Notes: generated by a model not told the origin, from the sequence alone. A stretch of DNA of 64,000 bases from Betaproteobacteria bacterium UBA2592 (GCA_002340095.1 DDKS01000035.1:62001-126000); one strand, 5' to 3'; positions 17,090-27,129 are shown, counted from the stretch's first letter. A program made the numbers and translations.

Positions 17090-17806
17090 ATGCGCCCCAG
17101 CCAACGTGCCGCCGACCAGTTGCGGCCGGTCAAGATCACCCGCCATTTCACCTGCCACGCCGAAGGCTCCGTGCTCATCGAGATGGGCAATACCCGGGTG
17201 CTGTGCACCGCCAGCGTCGAGGAAAACGTGCCGCCCTTCCTGCGCGGCAAGGGCCAGGGCTGGGTTACGGCCGAATACGGGATGCTGCCCCGCTCCACCC
17301 ACACCCGCACCGCCCGGGAAGCCGCCAAAGGCAAGCAAAGCGGCCGCACCCAGGAAATCCAGCGCTTGATCGGCCGTTCCTTGCGCGCGGTGGTGGACCT
17401 CGCCGCCCTGGGCGAACGGCAGATCACCCTGGACTGCGACGTGCTCCAGGCCGACGGCGGCACCCGCTGCGCCGCCATCACCGGCGCCTGGATCGCCCTG
17501 CACGATGCCTGCGAGAAGCTGGTGATCGACGGCAGGATCGCCGCCAGCCCCCTCAAGGACCACGTGGCCGCCGTCTCCGTCGGCATCTTCGAGGGCTGCC
17601 CGGTGCTGGACCTGGATTACCCGGAAGACTCGGGCTGCGATACCGACATGAACGTCATCATGACCGGCCAGGGCGGCATCGTCGAAATTCAGGGCACCGC
17701 CGAGGGCGAGCCTTTTACCCGCCAGCAGATGAACGTGCTGCTGGACCTGGCCGAAGCCGGCATCCGCCAGCTGGTGGCCGCCCAGGAAAGCGCCCTGGCC
17801 GCATGA
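17090..17806 (+). CDS. rph: Ribonuclease PH
   Basis: 238 residues, full length for the family. Conserved stretches are MRPSQRAADQLRPVKI, VTAEYGMLPRSTHTR, RTQEIQRLIGRSLRA and LDCDVLQADGGTR. It is a phosphate-dependent 3'-exoribonuclease that trims tRNA precursors. It sits in a plus-strand run of kinase, phosphatase, rph, rdgB and hemW with very short gaps, so it is probably part of one transcript. Confidence 0.97.
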   Translation: MRPSQRAADQLRPVKITRHFTCHAEGSVLIEMGNTRVLCTASVEENVPPFLRGKGQGWVTAEYGMLPRSTHTRTAREAAKGKQSGRTQEIQRLIGRSLRAVVDLAALGERQITLDCDVLQADGGTRCAAITGAWIALHDACEKLVIDGRIAASPLKDHVAAVSVGIFEGCPVLDLDYPEDSGCDTDMNVIMTGQGGIVEIQGTAEGEPFTRQQMNVLLDLAEAGIRQLVAAQESALAA

Positions 17807-17820
17807 GGGAGCAAAGCCCC

Positions 17821-18414
17821 ATGAAACAACTGGTCCTCGCCTCCAACAACGCCAAGAAACTGAAGGAACTGGAGGCCCTGCTCTCCCCCCTGGGCATAGC
17901 AGTGATCCCCCAGGGCGAACTGGGCGTCTCCGAAGCGGAAGAACCCCACTGCACCTTCATCGAAAACGCCCTGGCCAAGGCCCGGCACGCGGCAGCGGCC
18001 ACCGGTCTGCCCGCCCTCGCTGACGACTCCGGCCTCTGCGTCGCCGCCCTGGGCGGCGCCCCCGGCGTGCAGTCGGCCCGCTACGCGGGTGAGCCGAAAA
18101 GCGACGCCCGCAACAACGAGAAACTGCTGGCCGCCCTGGCCGGACAGACGGACCGGCGGGCCCACTTCGTCAGCCTGCTGGTGCTGGTGCGCCACGCGGA
18201 AGATCCCCAGCCCATCATCGCCGAGGGCGAGTGGCACGGGGAAATCCTGCCCGCCCAGCGCGGTGAAGGCGGCTTCGGCTACGACCCCCTGTTTCTCGAC
18301 CCGGCCAGCGGCCAGACCGCCGCCGAACTGCCGCCGGCAGTCAAGAACCAGCGCTCCCACCGGGGCCAGGCCATGCAGAAGCTGCTGGAACGTCTGGCCA
18401 TCGAACTAAACTAG
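17821..18414 (+). CDS. rdgB: Non-canonical purine NTP pyrophosphatase (dITP/XTP)
   Basis: 197 residues, the same length as E. coli RdgB. The motifs LASNNAKKLKELE (N-terminal substrate site), ADDSGLCVAALGGAPGVQSA and GEGGFGYDPLF, with NQRSHRGQA at the end, are diagnostic. It hydrolyses dITP, ITP and XTP to monophosphates, keeping them out of DNA and RNA. The ATG at 17821 has GGGAG upstream and gives the family length; an in-frame ATG at 17803 overlapping the rph stop is less likely. Confidence 0.96.
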   Translation: MKQLVLASNNAKKLKELEALLSPLGIAVIPQGELGVSEAEEPHCTFIENALAKARHAAAATGLPALADDSGLCVAALGGAPGVQSARYAGEPKSDARNNEKLLAALAGQTDRRAHFVSLLVLVRHAEDPQPIIAEGEWHGEILPAQRGEGGFGYDPLFLDPASGQTAAELPPAVKNQRSHRGQAMQKLLERLAIELN

Positions 18415-18420
18415 TCCTGC

Positions 18421-19614
18421 ATGTCCCGCATCATCCCCATCCTCCCCGCCGGGAAAACGGCGGGGGCGCCGCTGGAATTCAAGGTTTCGCCGCCGCTCTC
18501 CCTCTACATCCACGTGCCCTGGTGCGTGCGCAAATGCCCCTACTGCGACTTCAATTCCCACGAGGCCAAGGGTGAAATTCCGGAATCGGCCTACCTGGAC
18601 GCCCTGGTGGCGGACCTGGAAAGCGCCCTGCCCCTGATCTGGGGCCGGCCGGTGATGAGCATCTTCTTCGGCGGCGGCACGCCCAGCCTGCTTTCCGCCG
18701 AGGGGCTCGACCGGCTCTTGATGGCCGTGCGGACCCGGGTGCCGTTGCAACCGGAGGCCGAAATCACCCTGGAGGCCAACCCGGGCACGGTGGAAGCGGA
18801 GAAATTCGCGGGCTTTCGCGCCGCCGGCATCAACCGGGTGTCCCTCGGCATCCAGAGCTTCAACCCGGTGCACCTCAAGGCCCTGGGCCGCATCCACGAC
18901 CGGGACGAGGCCCTCCGCGCCGCCACCCTGGCCGCCCGGCATTTCGAGCGCTTCAACCTGGACCTGATGTACGGCCTGCCCGGCCAGCGCCTGGAAGAGG
19001 CCCTGGCCGACCTGGACACCGCCCTGGCGCTGCACCCCCAGCACCTGTCCTGTTACCAGCTCACCCTGGAGCCCAACACCCGCTTCGCCGCCTTCCCCCC
19101 GGAACTGCCGGAGCCGGACCTCTGTGCCGACATGCAGGATGCCATCGAGGCCCGCCTGGCCGCCGCCGGTTTCGACCATTACGAGACCTCGGCCTTTGCC
19201 CGGCCCGGCTACCAGTGCCGGCACAACCTCAACTACTGGCACTTCGGCGACTATCTGGGCATAGGCGCCGGCGCCCACAGCAAGCTCACCCTGCACGACC
19301 GGGTGCTGCGCCAGAGGCGCTGGAAGCGGCCCGAAGCCTATCTGAAGGAGGTGGCGGCAGGCCGCCCGGTGCAGGAGGAAAGCCAGGTGGAGGCGGCACA
19401 ACTGCCCTTCGAGTTCCTGATGAACGCCCTGCGTCTGAACGGCGGTTTCGACCCGGCCCTGTTCGAGGCCCGCACCAGCCGGCCCCTGATCACCCTCCAG
19501 ACCCGGTTGCAGGCGGCAGCCCGGGAAGGGCTGCTGGTGGTGAAGCCCGACTGGATCGCCCCCACCCCCATCGGCCGGCGTTTCCTGAACCGGCTGCTGG
19601 AACGCTTCCTCTGA
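18421..19614 (+). CDS. hemW: HemW-type radical SAM heme chaperone
   Basis: 397 residues. The radical SAM cluster motif is CVRKCPYC followed by DFNSHE. FFGGGTPSLL, EANPGT, RVSLGIQSF and NLDLMYGLPGQ are typical of the HemN/HemW family. HemW differs from oxygen-independent coproporphyrinogen oxidase (HemN) in lacking its longer N-terminus and in using the extended CxxxCxxC form seen here. It is thought to insert heme into respiratory enzymes. It starts 6 bases after rdgB. Confidence 0.9.
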   Translation: MSRIIPILPAGKTAGAPLEFKVSPPLSLYIHVPWCVRKCPYCDFNSHEAKGEIPESAYLDALVADLESALPLIWGRPVMSIFFGGGTPSLLSAEGLDRLLMAVRTRVPLQPEAEITLEANPGTVEAEKFAGFRAAGINRVSLGIQSFNPVHLKALGRIHDRDEALRAATLAARHFERFNLDLMYGLPGQRLEEALADLDTALALHPQHLSCYQLTLEPNTRFAAFPPELPEPDLCADMQDAIEARLAAAGFDHYETSAFARPGYQCRHNLNYWHFGDYLGIGAGAHSKLTLHDRVLRQRRWKRPEAYLKEVAAGRPVQEESQVEAAQLPFEFLMNALRLNGGFDPALFEARTSRPLITLQTRLQAAAREGLLVVKPDWIAPTPIGRRFLNRLLERFL

Positions 19615-19689
19615 CCCGGCCGGCCCGGGGCAGGCTGCTCGGCCCTGGACCGGAAGGCAGGACCCCTGCCGCCCGGGACGCCGGACGCC

Positions 19690-22600
19690 TCAGATCACCT
19701 CGACCCGGTTCCGGCCCATGGTCTTGGCCCGGTACAGGGCCTCGTCCACCCGGGTGAGCAGGGCCTCGGCCACCGGAGTTTCCGGTTCGAAGGAGGCAAG
19801 GCCGATGCTCACCGTGACCGGAATCGGCTGCCCCAGGGCATCGGGCACCTGCATCTCCATCACCGCCCGACGTACCCGCTCGGCCAGTTGGCGCGCCCCG
19901 TCCAGAGACGCCCCGGGCAGGATGACGGCAAATTCCTCGCCCCCCAGACGGCCGGGCACGTCCATGCGCCGGATGGCGCGCCGCAGGACCTCAGCAAAGG
20001 CCTTGAGCACCTGATCCCCACAGCCGTGCCCATGGCTGTCGTTGATGTGCTTGAAGTGATCCAGGTCGAGCATCATGATCGCTGCCTGACCGCCAAAGCG
20101 ATGCAGACGCGACCACTCTTGCTCCAAACGCTCCATGAAGTAGCGGCGATTCGGCAGGCCCGTCAGTTCATCGGTCGTCGCCAGGTGACGCAAGACCTGC
20201 TCCTGGGCGCGGCGCTGGCTCTGGTCCTGGAACAGCACCACCGCGCCGGTGCGCACCCCATCCTCGACGATGGGCGAGACCGTCATGGACACCGGCAGAC
20301 CTGTCCCGTCCAGACGCCAGTACCACTCGTTGTCGGCCCGCCGCAACTGACCATCCGCCAGGGTGAGGGCCACGGGACAGTCGGTTTCCGGATAAGGCTC
20401 CCCGGCCTCGGTGTGGTGGTGGAACAGGGCATGGGTGGGCTGCCCCAGCACCATCGCCTCCAAGGCGCCCAACATGTCGAGGGCGGCCTGGTTGATGAAA
20501 GTGCACCGCCCTTGCATGTCCACCCCGTAGATACCCTCCCCCGCCCCGTCCAGCATGGCACTTTGGCGGGTGGCCTGTTGCCGCAGCGCCTGCTGGGTGC
20601 CCACGCTCTCGCTCACGTCCCGCACCACGACCAGATAGCCGGTGGGATAGGGCTCACCATCCGCCAGGGCGCTCACATGGGCATGGAAATGACGGCGCTC
20701 CCCGCCCTGCCCGGGCAAGGGCAGGGCGAAGGCGAAGTCCCGGGGAGCCAGCGTCGCCATGACCTGGGCGATGGCCTCGTCGAGCTGCTGCGCTACCGCA
20801 TCGGGCAGGAAAGCGCGGTAGTCCCGCCCCAGTTGTTCCTGCAGGTTGTCGAAGCAGCCCAGGAACCCCCGGGGCTGATGCACCTCACGCAAAAACCCCG
20901 AGGCATCCAGGGCCAGCAAGAGGTCGGTCATGGAGGCGATCAGGGTGCGCTGCCGGGCCTCGGCTGCCCGCAGGGCCTGCTCCACGCGCTTGCGGGCCGA
21001 AATGTCGGTATGGGTCCCCAGCAGCCGCACCGGCTCCCCGTTTTCCCAGGCCACGGCGCGCCCCCGGCCCTCGAGCCAGATCCAGCTGTCGTCGGCGCGG
21101 CGGATGCGGAATTCCACGGAAAAGCCCTCGGCCCTGCCGATATGGGCCTGGACTTTGGCCATGACCTGCCCGATGTCCTCGGGGTGGACCATCTGCTGGA
21201 ACACATCGATACTGAGCGCAAAGGCATCCGGCGCATAGCCCAGCATCTCGTAGGAGCGGGCATCCCAGATCACCTTGCCGCCAGGCACATCCCACTCCCA
21301 CATGCCCTGGTCGATGGCCGCCAGAACCTGACGGTAACGCTCCGAGGTACGCGCGAGGGTTTCCTCCGCCTCCTTGGCCGCCGTGATGTCCAGATGGGTG
21401 CCCACCGCCCGGACCGGCTGCCCGGCCGCGTCACGCTCCATCACCTTGCCCCGGTCGAGGACCCAGATCCAGTGCCCATCCTTGTGCCGCAGCCGGTGCT
21501 CGCACCCATAGGCCGAGATACGCCCCTCCAGATGCGGCCGGAGGGCTGCCTCCACCCGGGCCTTGTCGTCGGGATGCACCAGCAGCTCCCAGGAAGAGAC
21601 ATGGGGCGGAACCTCCTCCAGGGTATACCCGATCATGGCGGCCCAGCGCTCGTTGAAAACCACCCGGCCACTCGGGATATGCCAGTCCCACAGCCCCAGA
21701 TCGGCACCCTCCAGGGCCAGCTCCACCCGCTCTTCCTGCTCCTTGAGCCGCGCTTCCAGCTCCATCCGCTCGGTCTGGTCGATCAGGTAGCCGCGCACCT
21801 GGCGCAACATGCCCCGGCTATCCCATTCCGCCACGGTGAAGTCGTAAACCCAGCGCACCCCACCGTTCTTGTGCAAGAGCCGGTAGCGCTGCTCCCAGCT
21901 CGCCTCACCCCGGGCAAGGCAGTCCTTGACTTCCTCGGCCACCCTGGGGCGATCCTCCGGATGGATGAAAGCGACGAAATCCTTGTCCGCCGCCTGCATC
22001 TCCTCCGGGGTATACCCCAGCACCTGGCGGACGTTCTCGGAAACGTAGCGCACCGGCCATCCCCCCTCCGGCGCCCACACCAGGGTCAGCACCGGCCCGC
22101 CGACGAACAGGCGGCGCTCGTCCTCCAGGGCCTGGGTGGCCTCGCGGATCCGGGCCTCGAGCCGCCGCTGGGTAAGCCCCAAGCCCCAGAAGACGAGCCC
22201 GGTCAGCACCAGGAAGGAGGCCGCCCCTCCCCAGAGGATCCGGTCTTCCAGGCGGGATTGCTCGAGCAGAACATGGGTCCGGTCTACCCAGATGGCCACC
22301 GACCCCACATGGGCGCGCTGCGGGTCTTTCTCGTGCAAATAATCGTGGAGCGGGTAGCGGATCATCTGGTAGTCCCGCCCCTCCCAGGCAAACAGGTAAG
22401 TGTCCAACGCCCCCTGCAAAGGCCGCAGAATGTCGCCCTGGTTCATCCATTCCTTTATCTCCGGACGCGAGCTCGCCTCCAGATAGCACTTGCAGCCGCC
22501 TTCGCTGGGAAGCCCGTTGAGCCGGAGAAAATCCTGCCAGACGTTCTTGTCCACATGCTCTTGCTTGAGCAGGATGGCGAAGCCAACGCCGAGCATCGCG

Positions 22601-23277
22601 TCGAGCCGGGCCAACTGGGTGTCGAAGGACGTGCCGGCTTCCACCACCCCGATCTGCGGATGGCCGGGCGCCCGCTCGTCGCGCACCGCCACCACCCCGC
22701 GCACACCGGAATAGACGCGGCCGGTTTCAAAACCGGTGCGGGACCGGCCGTCCCGGTTGACGTCCTCGATGATGTGGCGCACGCCATCCATGCGGTCCCC
22801 GAACTTCTCCGGCATGTGCACCCGCAGGAAGGACAAAGAACCCGGCCCCAGGTGGAAATGCAGCTGGCGCAGGGCGAACTGCTCCTGCATCGATTGCCAC
22901 TGGGGTGCCAAATGGGTGAGCAAGGCGGCACGGGCCCGCGCCGCCCGCGCACCACCGGGACCGCCCCCTTCGGCCAGCACCGCGTCACGCCCTTCCCGGA
23001 ACAGGCGCTGCACCTGGGGATCGGCGGCCACCATGGCGGCCAAGGTGAGCATGTGCTGCTCGATGTCATCGAGGGCTACCGCAAAAGCCGATTGCAAGCG
23101 CACGGCCTCGCTTTGCAAGCGGTCCTGCAACTGCTCCCGGCTCCACTGCAGGCCCAGCCAGGTCATGCTGGCCGTCAGGAAGGCGAGCGCCAGCAGCGAG
23201 ATGAGGAAAGTTCGCCAAAAGGCACTCTCACCGGCCTGACGCGCCGGAACGGACGGAAGTTCGTGATGCAAAGACAT
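19690..23277 (-). CDS. Membrane Cache-like / multi-PAS diguanylate cyclase
   Basis: 1195 residues. An N-terminal membrane helix at about 22-45 is followed by a large periplasmic sensor at about 46-345. Its HMPEKFGDRMDG and ETGRVYSGVRG segments resemble double-Cache sensors. A second membrane helix lies near 355-375. Five PAS-like domains follow at about 395-1010, three carrying typical PAC tails such as GTHLDITAAKEAEE. The C-terminal GGDEF domain has an intact GGEEF near 1110, with RRMD as inhibitory c-di-GMP site five residues before. It should therefore synthesise c-di-GMP. It starts 24 bases after kup on the same strand. Ligand unknown. Confidence 0.88.
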   Translation of the reverse strand: MSLHHELPSVPARQAGESAFWRTFLISLLALAFLTASMTWLGLQWSREQLQDRLQSEAVRLQSAFAVALDDIEQHMLTLAAMVAADPQVQRLFREGRDAVLAEGGGPGGARAARARAALLTHLAPQWQSMQEQFALRQLHFHLGPGSLSFLRVHMPEKFGDRMDGVRHIIEDVNRDGRSRTGFETGRVYSGVRGVVAVRDERAPGHPQIGVVEAGTSFDTQLARLDAMLGVGFAILLKQEHVDKNVWQDFLRLNGLPSEGGCKCYLEASSRPEIKEWMNQGDILRPLQGALDTYLFAWEGRDYQMIRYPLHDYLHEKDPQRAHVGSVAIWVDRTHVLLEQSRLEDRILWGGAASFLVLTGLVFWGLGLTQRRLEARIREATQALEDERRLFVGGPVLTLVWAPEGGWPVRYVSENVRQVLGYTPEEMQAADKDFVAFIHPEDRPRVAEEVKDCLARGEASWEQRYRLLHKNGGVRWVYDFTVAEWDSRGMLRQVRGYLIDQTERMELEARLKEQEERVELALEGADLGLWDWHIPSGRVVFNERWAAMIGYTLEEVPPHVSSWELLVHPDDKARVEAALRPHLEGRISAYGCEHRLRHKDGHWIWVLDRGKVMERDAAGQPVRAVGTHLDITAAKEAEETLARTSERYRQVLAAIDQGMWEWDVPGGKVIWDARSYEMLGYAPDAFALSIDVFQQMVHPEDIGQVMAKVQAHIGRAEGFSVEFRIRRADDSWIWLEGRGRAVAWENGEPVRLLGTHTDISARKRVEQALRAAEARQRTLIASMTDLLLALDASGFLREVHQPRGFLGCFDNLQEQLGRDYRAFLPDAVAQQLDEAIAQVMATLAPRDFAFALPLPGQGGERRHFHAHVSALADGEPYPTGYLVVVRDVSESVGTQQALRQQATRQSAMLDGAGEGIYGVDMQGRCTFINQAALDMLGALEAMVLGQPTHALFHHHTEAGEPYPETDCPVALTLADGQLRRADNEWYWRLDGTGLPVSMTVSPIVEDGVRTGAVVLFQDQSQRRAQEQVLRHLATTDELTGLPNRRYFMERLEQEWSRLHRFGGQAAIMMLDLDHFKHINDSHGHGCGDQVLKAFAEVLRRAIRRMDVPGRLGGEEFAVILPGASLDGARQLAERVRRAVMEMQVPDALGQPIPVTVSIGLASFEPETPVAEALLTRVDEALYRAKTMGRNRVEVI

Positions 23278-23301
23278 GGCAGCAAGCGTAAAGCGCGACC
23301 C

Positions 23302-25188
23302 TTAAAGCACGACCTGAGTGCCCAACTCGACCACCCGGTTGGACGGGATGTTGAAGAAGGCGGTGACACTGCCCGCGTTGCGAAACAGGGCCACGAAGAT
23401 TTTCTCACGCCAGAGGGACATTTCCGAACCCAAACGCGGAATCAGGGTTTCCCGGCCGATGAAATAGGAGGTTTCGAGCGGTTCGAGGGCCAGGCCCGCT
23501 TCGCGGCACTGGGCAAGCGCCCGGGGCAGGTCGGTCTCATCCTTGAACCCGTACTGGACGATGACCTGCCAGAAATTCTCGTCGAGCCGCCGCACCTCCA
23601 CCCGGTCGATCTCGGGCACATAGGGCACGTCGAAGAACTGCACCGAAACCACCACCACCCGCTCGTGCAGGATCTTGTTGTGCATCAGGTTATGCAGCAG
23701 GGCGTGCGGCACGCTCTGCGGGTCGGCACTGAGGAAGACGGCGGTGCCGGGCACCCGCAACGGCATGTCGGCAGACAAGGCAGCAATGAAGGGGCGCAGC
23801 GCCAGGCGCTCCCCGGCCAGGCGCCGCTGCAACAGGTCCCGGCCCTCCTTCCAGGTGGTCATGAGCACGAAGATCACCACGCCCGCCACCAGCGGAAACC
23901 AGCCGCCATCGGGAATCTTGAGAATGTTGGCGGCCAGGAAGGTCAGCTCCACCGCCAGGAAGCAGGCGAACAGGAGGCCGGCCCGAATCCAGCCCCAACC
24001 CCATACCCGCGCCGCGACCACCATGGCGAGCAAGGAGGTGATGACCATGTCGCCGGTCACGGCGATGCCGTAGGCCGCCGCTAGGTTGTTGGAGGAACCA
24101 AAGCCCAGCACCAGCACCATCACCGCCAGCATCAGGCCCCAGTTGACCGCCGGCAGGTAGATTTGCCCCTGCCGTTCGGAAGTGTGGGTCACTTCCAGGC
24201 GCGGCAGGAAACCCAGCTGCATGGCCTGGCGGGTGACGGAGAAGGCCCCGGAGATGACCGCCTGGGAGGCAATGACCGTGGCCAGGGTGGCCAGGCCCAG
24301 CAGGGGATAGAGGGCCCACCCGGGCGCCATCAGATAAAAGGGATTGGCCGCCGCTTCCGGGTGATCCAGGAGTAAAGCGCCCTGGCCGAAGTAGTTGAGC
24401 ATCAGGGCCGGCAGCACGAAGGCAAACCAGGCCCGCTGGATGGGCTTGCGGCCAAAATGGCCCATGTCGGCGTAAAGGGCCTCGGCCCCGGTCACGGCCA
24501 GCACCACGTTGCCCATGGCCACCAGGGCCATGGCGCGGTTGTGGACCATGAATTCCAGCGCGTAGGCAGGATGCATCGCCGCCAGCACATGGGGGTTGGC
24601 CATGATCTGGCTGATGCCGAGCAGCCCCAGCACCGAAAACCAGATCAGCATCACCGGCCCGAAGGCCCGCCCGACCAGGGCCGTGCCGTGATGCTGGACA
24701 TAAAACAGCAAGAACAGCACCCCCAGGGTAACGGGCAGCACGGCCTGATGCAGGGCAGGGGCCACCACCTCCAGACCTTCGACGGCGGAAAATACCGAAA
24801 TGGCCGGCGTCACCATGCCATCGCCGTAGAACATGGCAGCCCCGAGCACGCCCAGCACCAGGATGACCTTGTGCGACCGCCCCTCGGGCCGGGTGCCGTG
24901 CAGAGCCAGGGCGATCATGGCCATGATTCCCCCTTCGCCCCGGTTGTCGGCGCGCATGATGAACACCACGTACTTGATCGAGACGATGACGATCAGCGCC
25001 CAGAAGAACAAGGAGAGGCTGCCGAGGATGTTGGCTTCGTCCAGGGCAATCGGGTGATTGCCGGCGAAGACCTCCTTCATGGCGTAGAGGGGGCTGGTGC
25101 CGATGTCGCCATACACCACGCCCAGGGCGCCCAGGCACAAGGCCGCCAGCTGCCGGCCACGGGCTTCGGATGTGTGGGCGTGATGCAT
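23302..25188 (-). CDS. kup: Low-affinity K+ uptake protein Kup
   Basis: 628 residues, full length. The N-terminal signature LGVVYGDIGTSPLYAMKE and ADNRGEGGIMA are diagnostic of Kup/KUP/HAK proton-coupled potassium importers. About 12 hydrophobic segments occupy residues 15-450, followed by a soluble C-terminal region of about 170 residues. It lies between an HDOD gene (68 bases upstream) and the PAS-GGDEF gene (24 bases downstream) on the same strand. Confidence 0.96.
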   Translation of the reverse strand: MHHAHTSEARGRQLAALCLGALGVVYGDIGTSPLYAMKEVFAGNHPIALDEANILGSLSLFFWALIVIVSIKYVVFIMRADNRGEGGIMAMIALALHGTRPEGRSHKVILVLGVLGAAMFYGDGMVTPAISVFSAVEGLEVVAPALHQAVLPVTLGVLFLLFYVQHHGTALVGRAFGPVMLIWFSVLGLLGISQIMANPHVLAAMHPAYALEFMVHNRAMALVAMGNVVLAVTGAEALYADMGHFGRKPIQRAWFAFVLPALMLNYFGQGALLLDHPEAAANPFYLMAPGWALYPLLGLATLATVIASQAVISGAFSVTRQAMQLGFLPRLEVTHTSERQGQIYLPAVNWGLMLAVMVLVLGFGSSNNLAAAYGIAVTGDMVITSLLAMVVAARVWGWGWIRAGLLFACFLAVELTFLAANILKIPDGGWFPLVAGVVIFVLMTTWKEGRDLLQRRLAGERLALRPFIAALSADMPLRVPGTAVFLSADPQSVPHALLHNLMHNKILHERVVVVSVQFFDVPYVPEIDRVEVRRLDENFWQVIVQYGFKDETDLPRALAQCREAGLALEPLETSYFIGRETLIPRLGSEMSLWREKIFVALFRNAGSVTAFFNIPSNRVVELGTQVVL

Positions 25189-25256
25189 GGGCGACCCCTC
25201 GGGTAGTGCTGCGCAAGCGGCTGGCGGCCCCAGCCGGTGGATGGCTGGCCCCGGGC

Positions 25257-26105
25257 TCAGGCCCCGAGGGCCTGCTTCAGGGAAGTGACCTCCTCCTCCG
25301 ACTCGGCGATGACCTCCTGGAGGGTGGCCGCATCGAAGATACCGGCCAGCATGGAAGTATCCACCTCCCCGTCCAGTTCCTTGTCACGCCAGGAAGACAC
25401 GGTATTGGCGATCTTGTTGGCCACATAGAGCACATCCGAGAGGCTCTTTACCTCCGTGATCTCCCGGTCCTGCTCGTGTTCCTGCACGGCCTGCAACACC
25501 GTTTCCGGCTGGCCCAGGGCCGACAGCAGGGCGTGGCCGATATTGTCATGCCAGCCCACCAGCAGGGCGTGCAGTTCCTCCTTGTCCTGCACCAGCTCCG
25601 GGAAATGGGCCGCCCGGGACAGCAGGTAGAAGACGCCGATGTCGTGCACCAGGCCGGCAAACATGGCCTCATCCCCGTTGATCCGCGCCATCTTGCGGGC
25701 CAGCACCCGGCACAGGGCCGCCACATGGGCGGTGTGCTCCCAGAGCCGCCGGGAAATGGCCTCGAAGGCCTGCATCTGCTTGGACTGGAGCAACTGCTCC
25801 ATGGCCACGGCGAAGGAAACGGTGCGCACCGCCTCCATGCCCACCCGGACGATGGCTGTCTTCACGTCCGCCACCTCACGGCCCGAAGGATTGAGGGCGG
25901 CCGAATTGGCCATGCGGATGATCTTGGCGCTCATGAGCGGCTCGGCCCCCACCAGCTTGGCCAGTTGCTCCACGTTCAGGTTGGGATTCTTCAGGGCCGT
26001 ACGCACCTGGAAGGTGATGTCCAGGAAGGTGGGAAAGGTGACTTCATCCCCGGACAGATCCCGGGCAATGTCTTCGAGAATCTTGAAGGCTACAGGACTG
26101 GTCAT
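25257..26105 (-). CDS. HDOD-domain signalling protein
   Basis: 282 residues, mostly one HDOD domain. The N-terminal helical part contains VEQLAKLVGAEPLMSAKIIR and the HD-like centre has FAGLVHDIGVFYL. No receiver or GGDEF domain is attached. HDOD proteins act as regulators of signalling or motility outputs; they often lack phosphodiesterase activity, and which residues act here is not clear. It is the first gene of a same-strand run with kup and the PAS-GGDEF gene. The partner is unknown. Confidence 0.85.
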   Translation of the reverse strand: MTSPVAFKILEDIARDLSGDEVTFPTFLDITFQVRTALKNPNLNVEQLAKLVGAEPLMSAKIIRMANSAALNPSGREVADVKTAIVRVGMEAVRTVSFAVAMEQLLQSKQMQAFEAISRRLWEHTAHVAALCRVLARKMARINGDEAMFAGLVHDIGVFYLLSRAAHFPELVQDKEELHALLVGWHDNIGHALLSALGQPETVLQAVQEHEQDREITEVKSLSDVLYVANKIANTVSSWRDKELDGEVDTSMLAGIFDAATLQEVIAESEEEVTSLKQALGA

Positions 26106-26179
26106 GACCGAACTCGCTAAATTCCAAGGATGGATTATCCCAGTTCGCTAGCGGGCATCAAACCCTTTCCTGCCGTCTT

Positions 26180-26812
26180 TTACCCGGCCGCCGTTTCCGG
26201 CTGCCCGATTGCAACGCCCCCGTCCAGCAGGGCCTCCAGATAGGCGAAGGTGGCGCAGGCCGTCCGGCACGCCCGCTCGCCCTCCTCGCCTGCCGCCGGC
26301 CACCTTGCGAGGCAGGCGAGGAAATCGCGCCAACGCGCCGGCGTATCGGCACCGTAGGCGGCAAAAAAACGGGCCCCGGCCTCCGGCGTCAGCCCCAGGT
26401 GGCGTTCCAGATGAGGCGCGATCACCTGCCCCCCCAGGGTGGCGCCTTCCAGGGGGTAGAGCACGCCCAGCAGATCCCCCGGGCTGTCGATGTCGGGGCA
26501 GACGGCCCCGGCGGGGGCCCGGGCCAGGGGCTGGTCGCCGAACCAGTCCAGATCCTGCTCCAGCCAGCCCAGCTTGCGCCGGCCGGCATAGTCGAACACC
26601 CCGGGATGCCGCGCAAGCCAGGCCAGGATGCGCCCCTCCAGGGCGGCATAGCCATGGGCGTAGCGGCACAGCACCTCACGGTAGGTGGCCAGGCGGTAGC
26701 CGGGCCGGGTCAGCCCGGCCAGCAGGGGGTGATGGTTGAGGCGCACATGGGCCGCCTGCGTGGCCCGGCGCAGGGCCTGATGCAGATCGGCCGGAACGAG
26801 GGCGTCTTTCAT
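26180..26812 (-). CDS. bphO: Heme oxygenase, bacterial (BphO/HemO type)
   Basis: 210 residues. The proximal-histidine region TQAAHVRLNHHPLLAGL and the distal-helix signature LEGATLGGQVIAPHL are typical of bacterial heme oxygenases. The enzyme opens heme to biliverdin, iron and CO, and biliverdin is the chromophore of bacteriophytochromes. The ATG at 26812 is preceded by a purine-rich GGGAAGCAGG; the frame extends further upstream but without family-like sequence. It is divergent from the CheB-CheR-GGDEF-EAL / phytochrome pair, which argues for chromophore supply over iron scavenging. No TonB receptor lies beside it. Confidence 0.88.
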   Translation of the reverse strand: MKDALVPADLHQALRRATQAAHVRLNHHPLLAGLTRPGYRLATYREVLCRYAHGYAALEGRILAWLARHPGVFDYAGRRKLGWLEQDLDWFGDQPLARAPAGAVCPDIDSPGDLLGVLYPLEGATLGGQVIAPHLERHLGLTPEAGARFFAAYGADTPARWRDFLACLARWPAAGEEGERACRTACATFAYLEALLDGGVAIGQPETAAG

Positions 26813-27129
26813 CCTGCTTCCCTCATGGCGAAGGCGCGCAGCCGCGCCAAAAGATCGAAAGTCCACATATCGCCTCCGGCTCGCGCGATGGGCATGGAAC
26901 ACTGCCGCCCGTTTTTCTTGCGGCTTTTTGCGCCGATGATCATCGGCCCTGCCGCAGCGCAGCTTACACCGGCGCATCCAGCCCGTCCATGACCCCGCCC
27001 CCTTCTGCCAAGGACGACGTGCCTATGCTAAATTGCCTAGAAAAACGGCCTGAACGACGGAATTTTCCGCCCATCGCCCTGATGGCGCGTTGCTCACGGC
27101 TCTAGCCCCCTCCGCAACAAGGCAGGCAC
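26813..27129. promoter_or_regulatory. 317-base divergent intergenic region
   Basis: This spacer separates the divergent heme oxygenase gene from the CheB-CheR-GGDEF-EAL gene. I see no gene in it. It must hold both promoters. A possible plus-strand -10 lies in CCTATGCTAAAT near 27021-27032, and the purine-rich AAGGCAGGCAC before 27130 is the ribosome site. No clear operator palindrome was found. Confidence 0.4.

Noticed and set aside
19888..24084. Long plus-strand frame opposite the PAS-GGDEF gene and kup
   Set aside because: The minus-strand genes carry clear motifs throughout; the plus frame has none and is His/Gly/Gln-rich shadow sequence.
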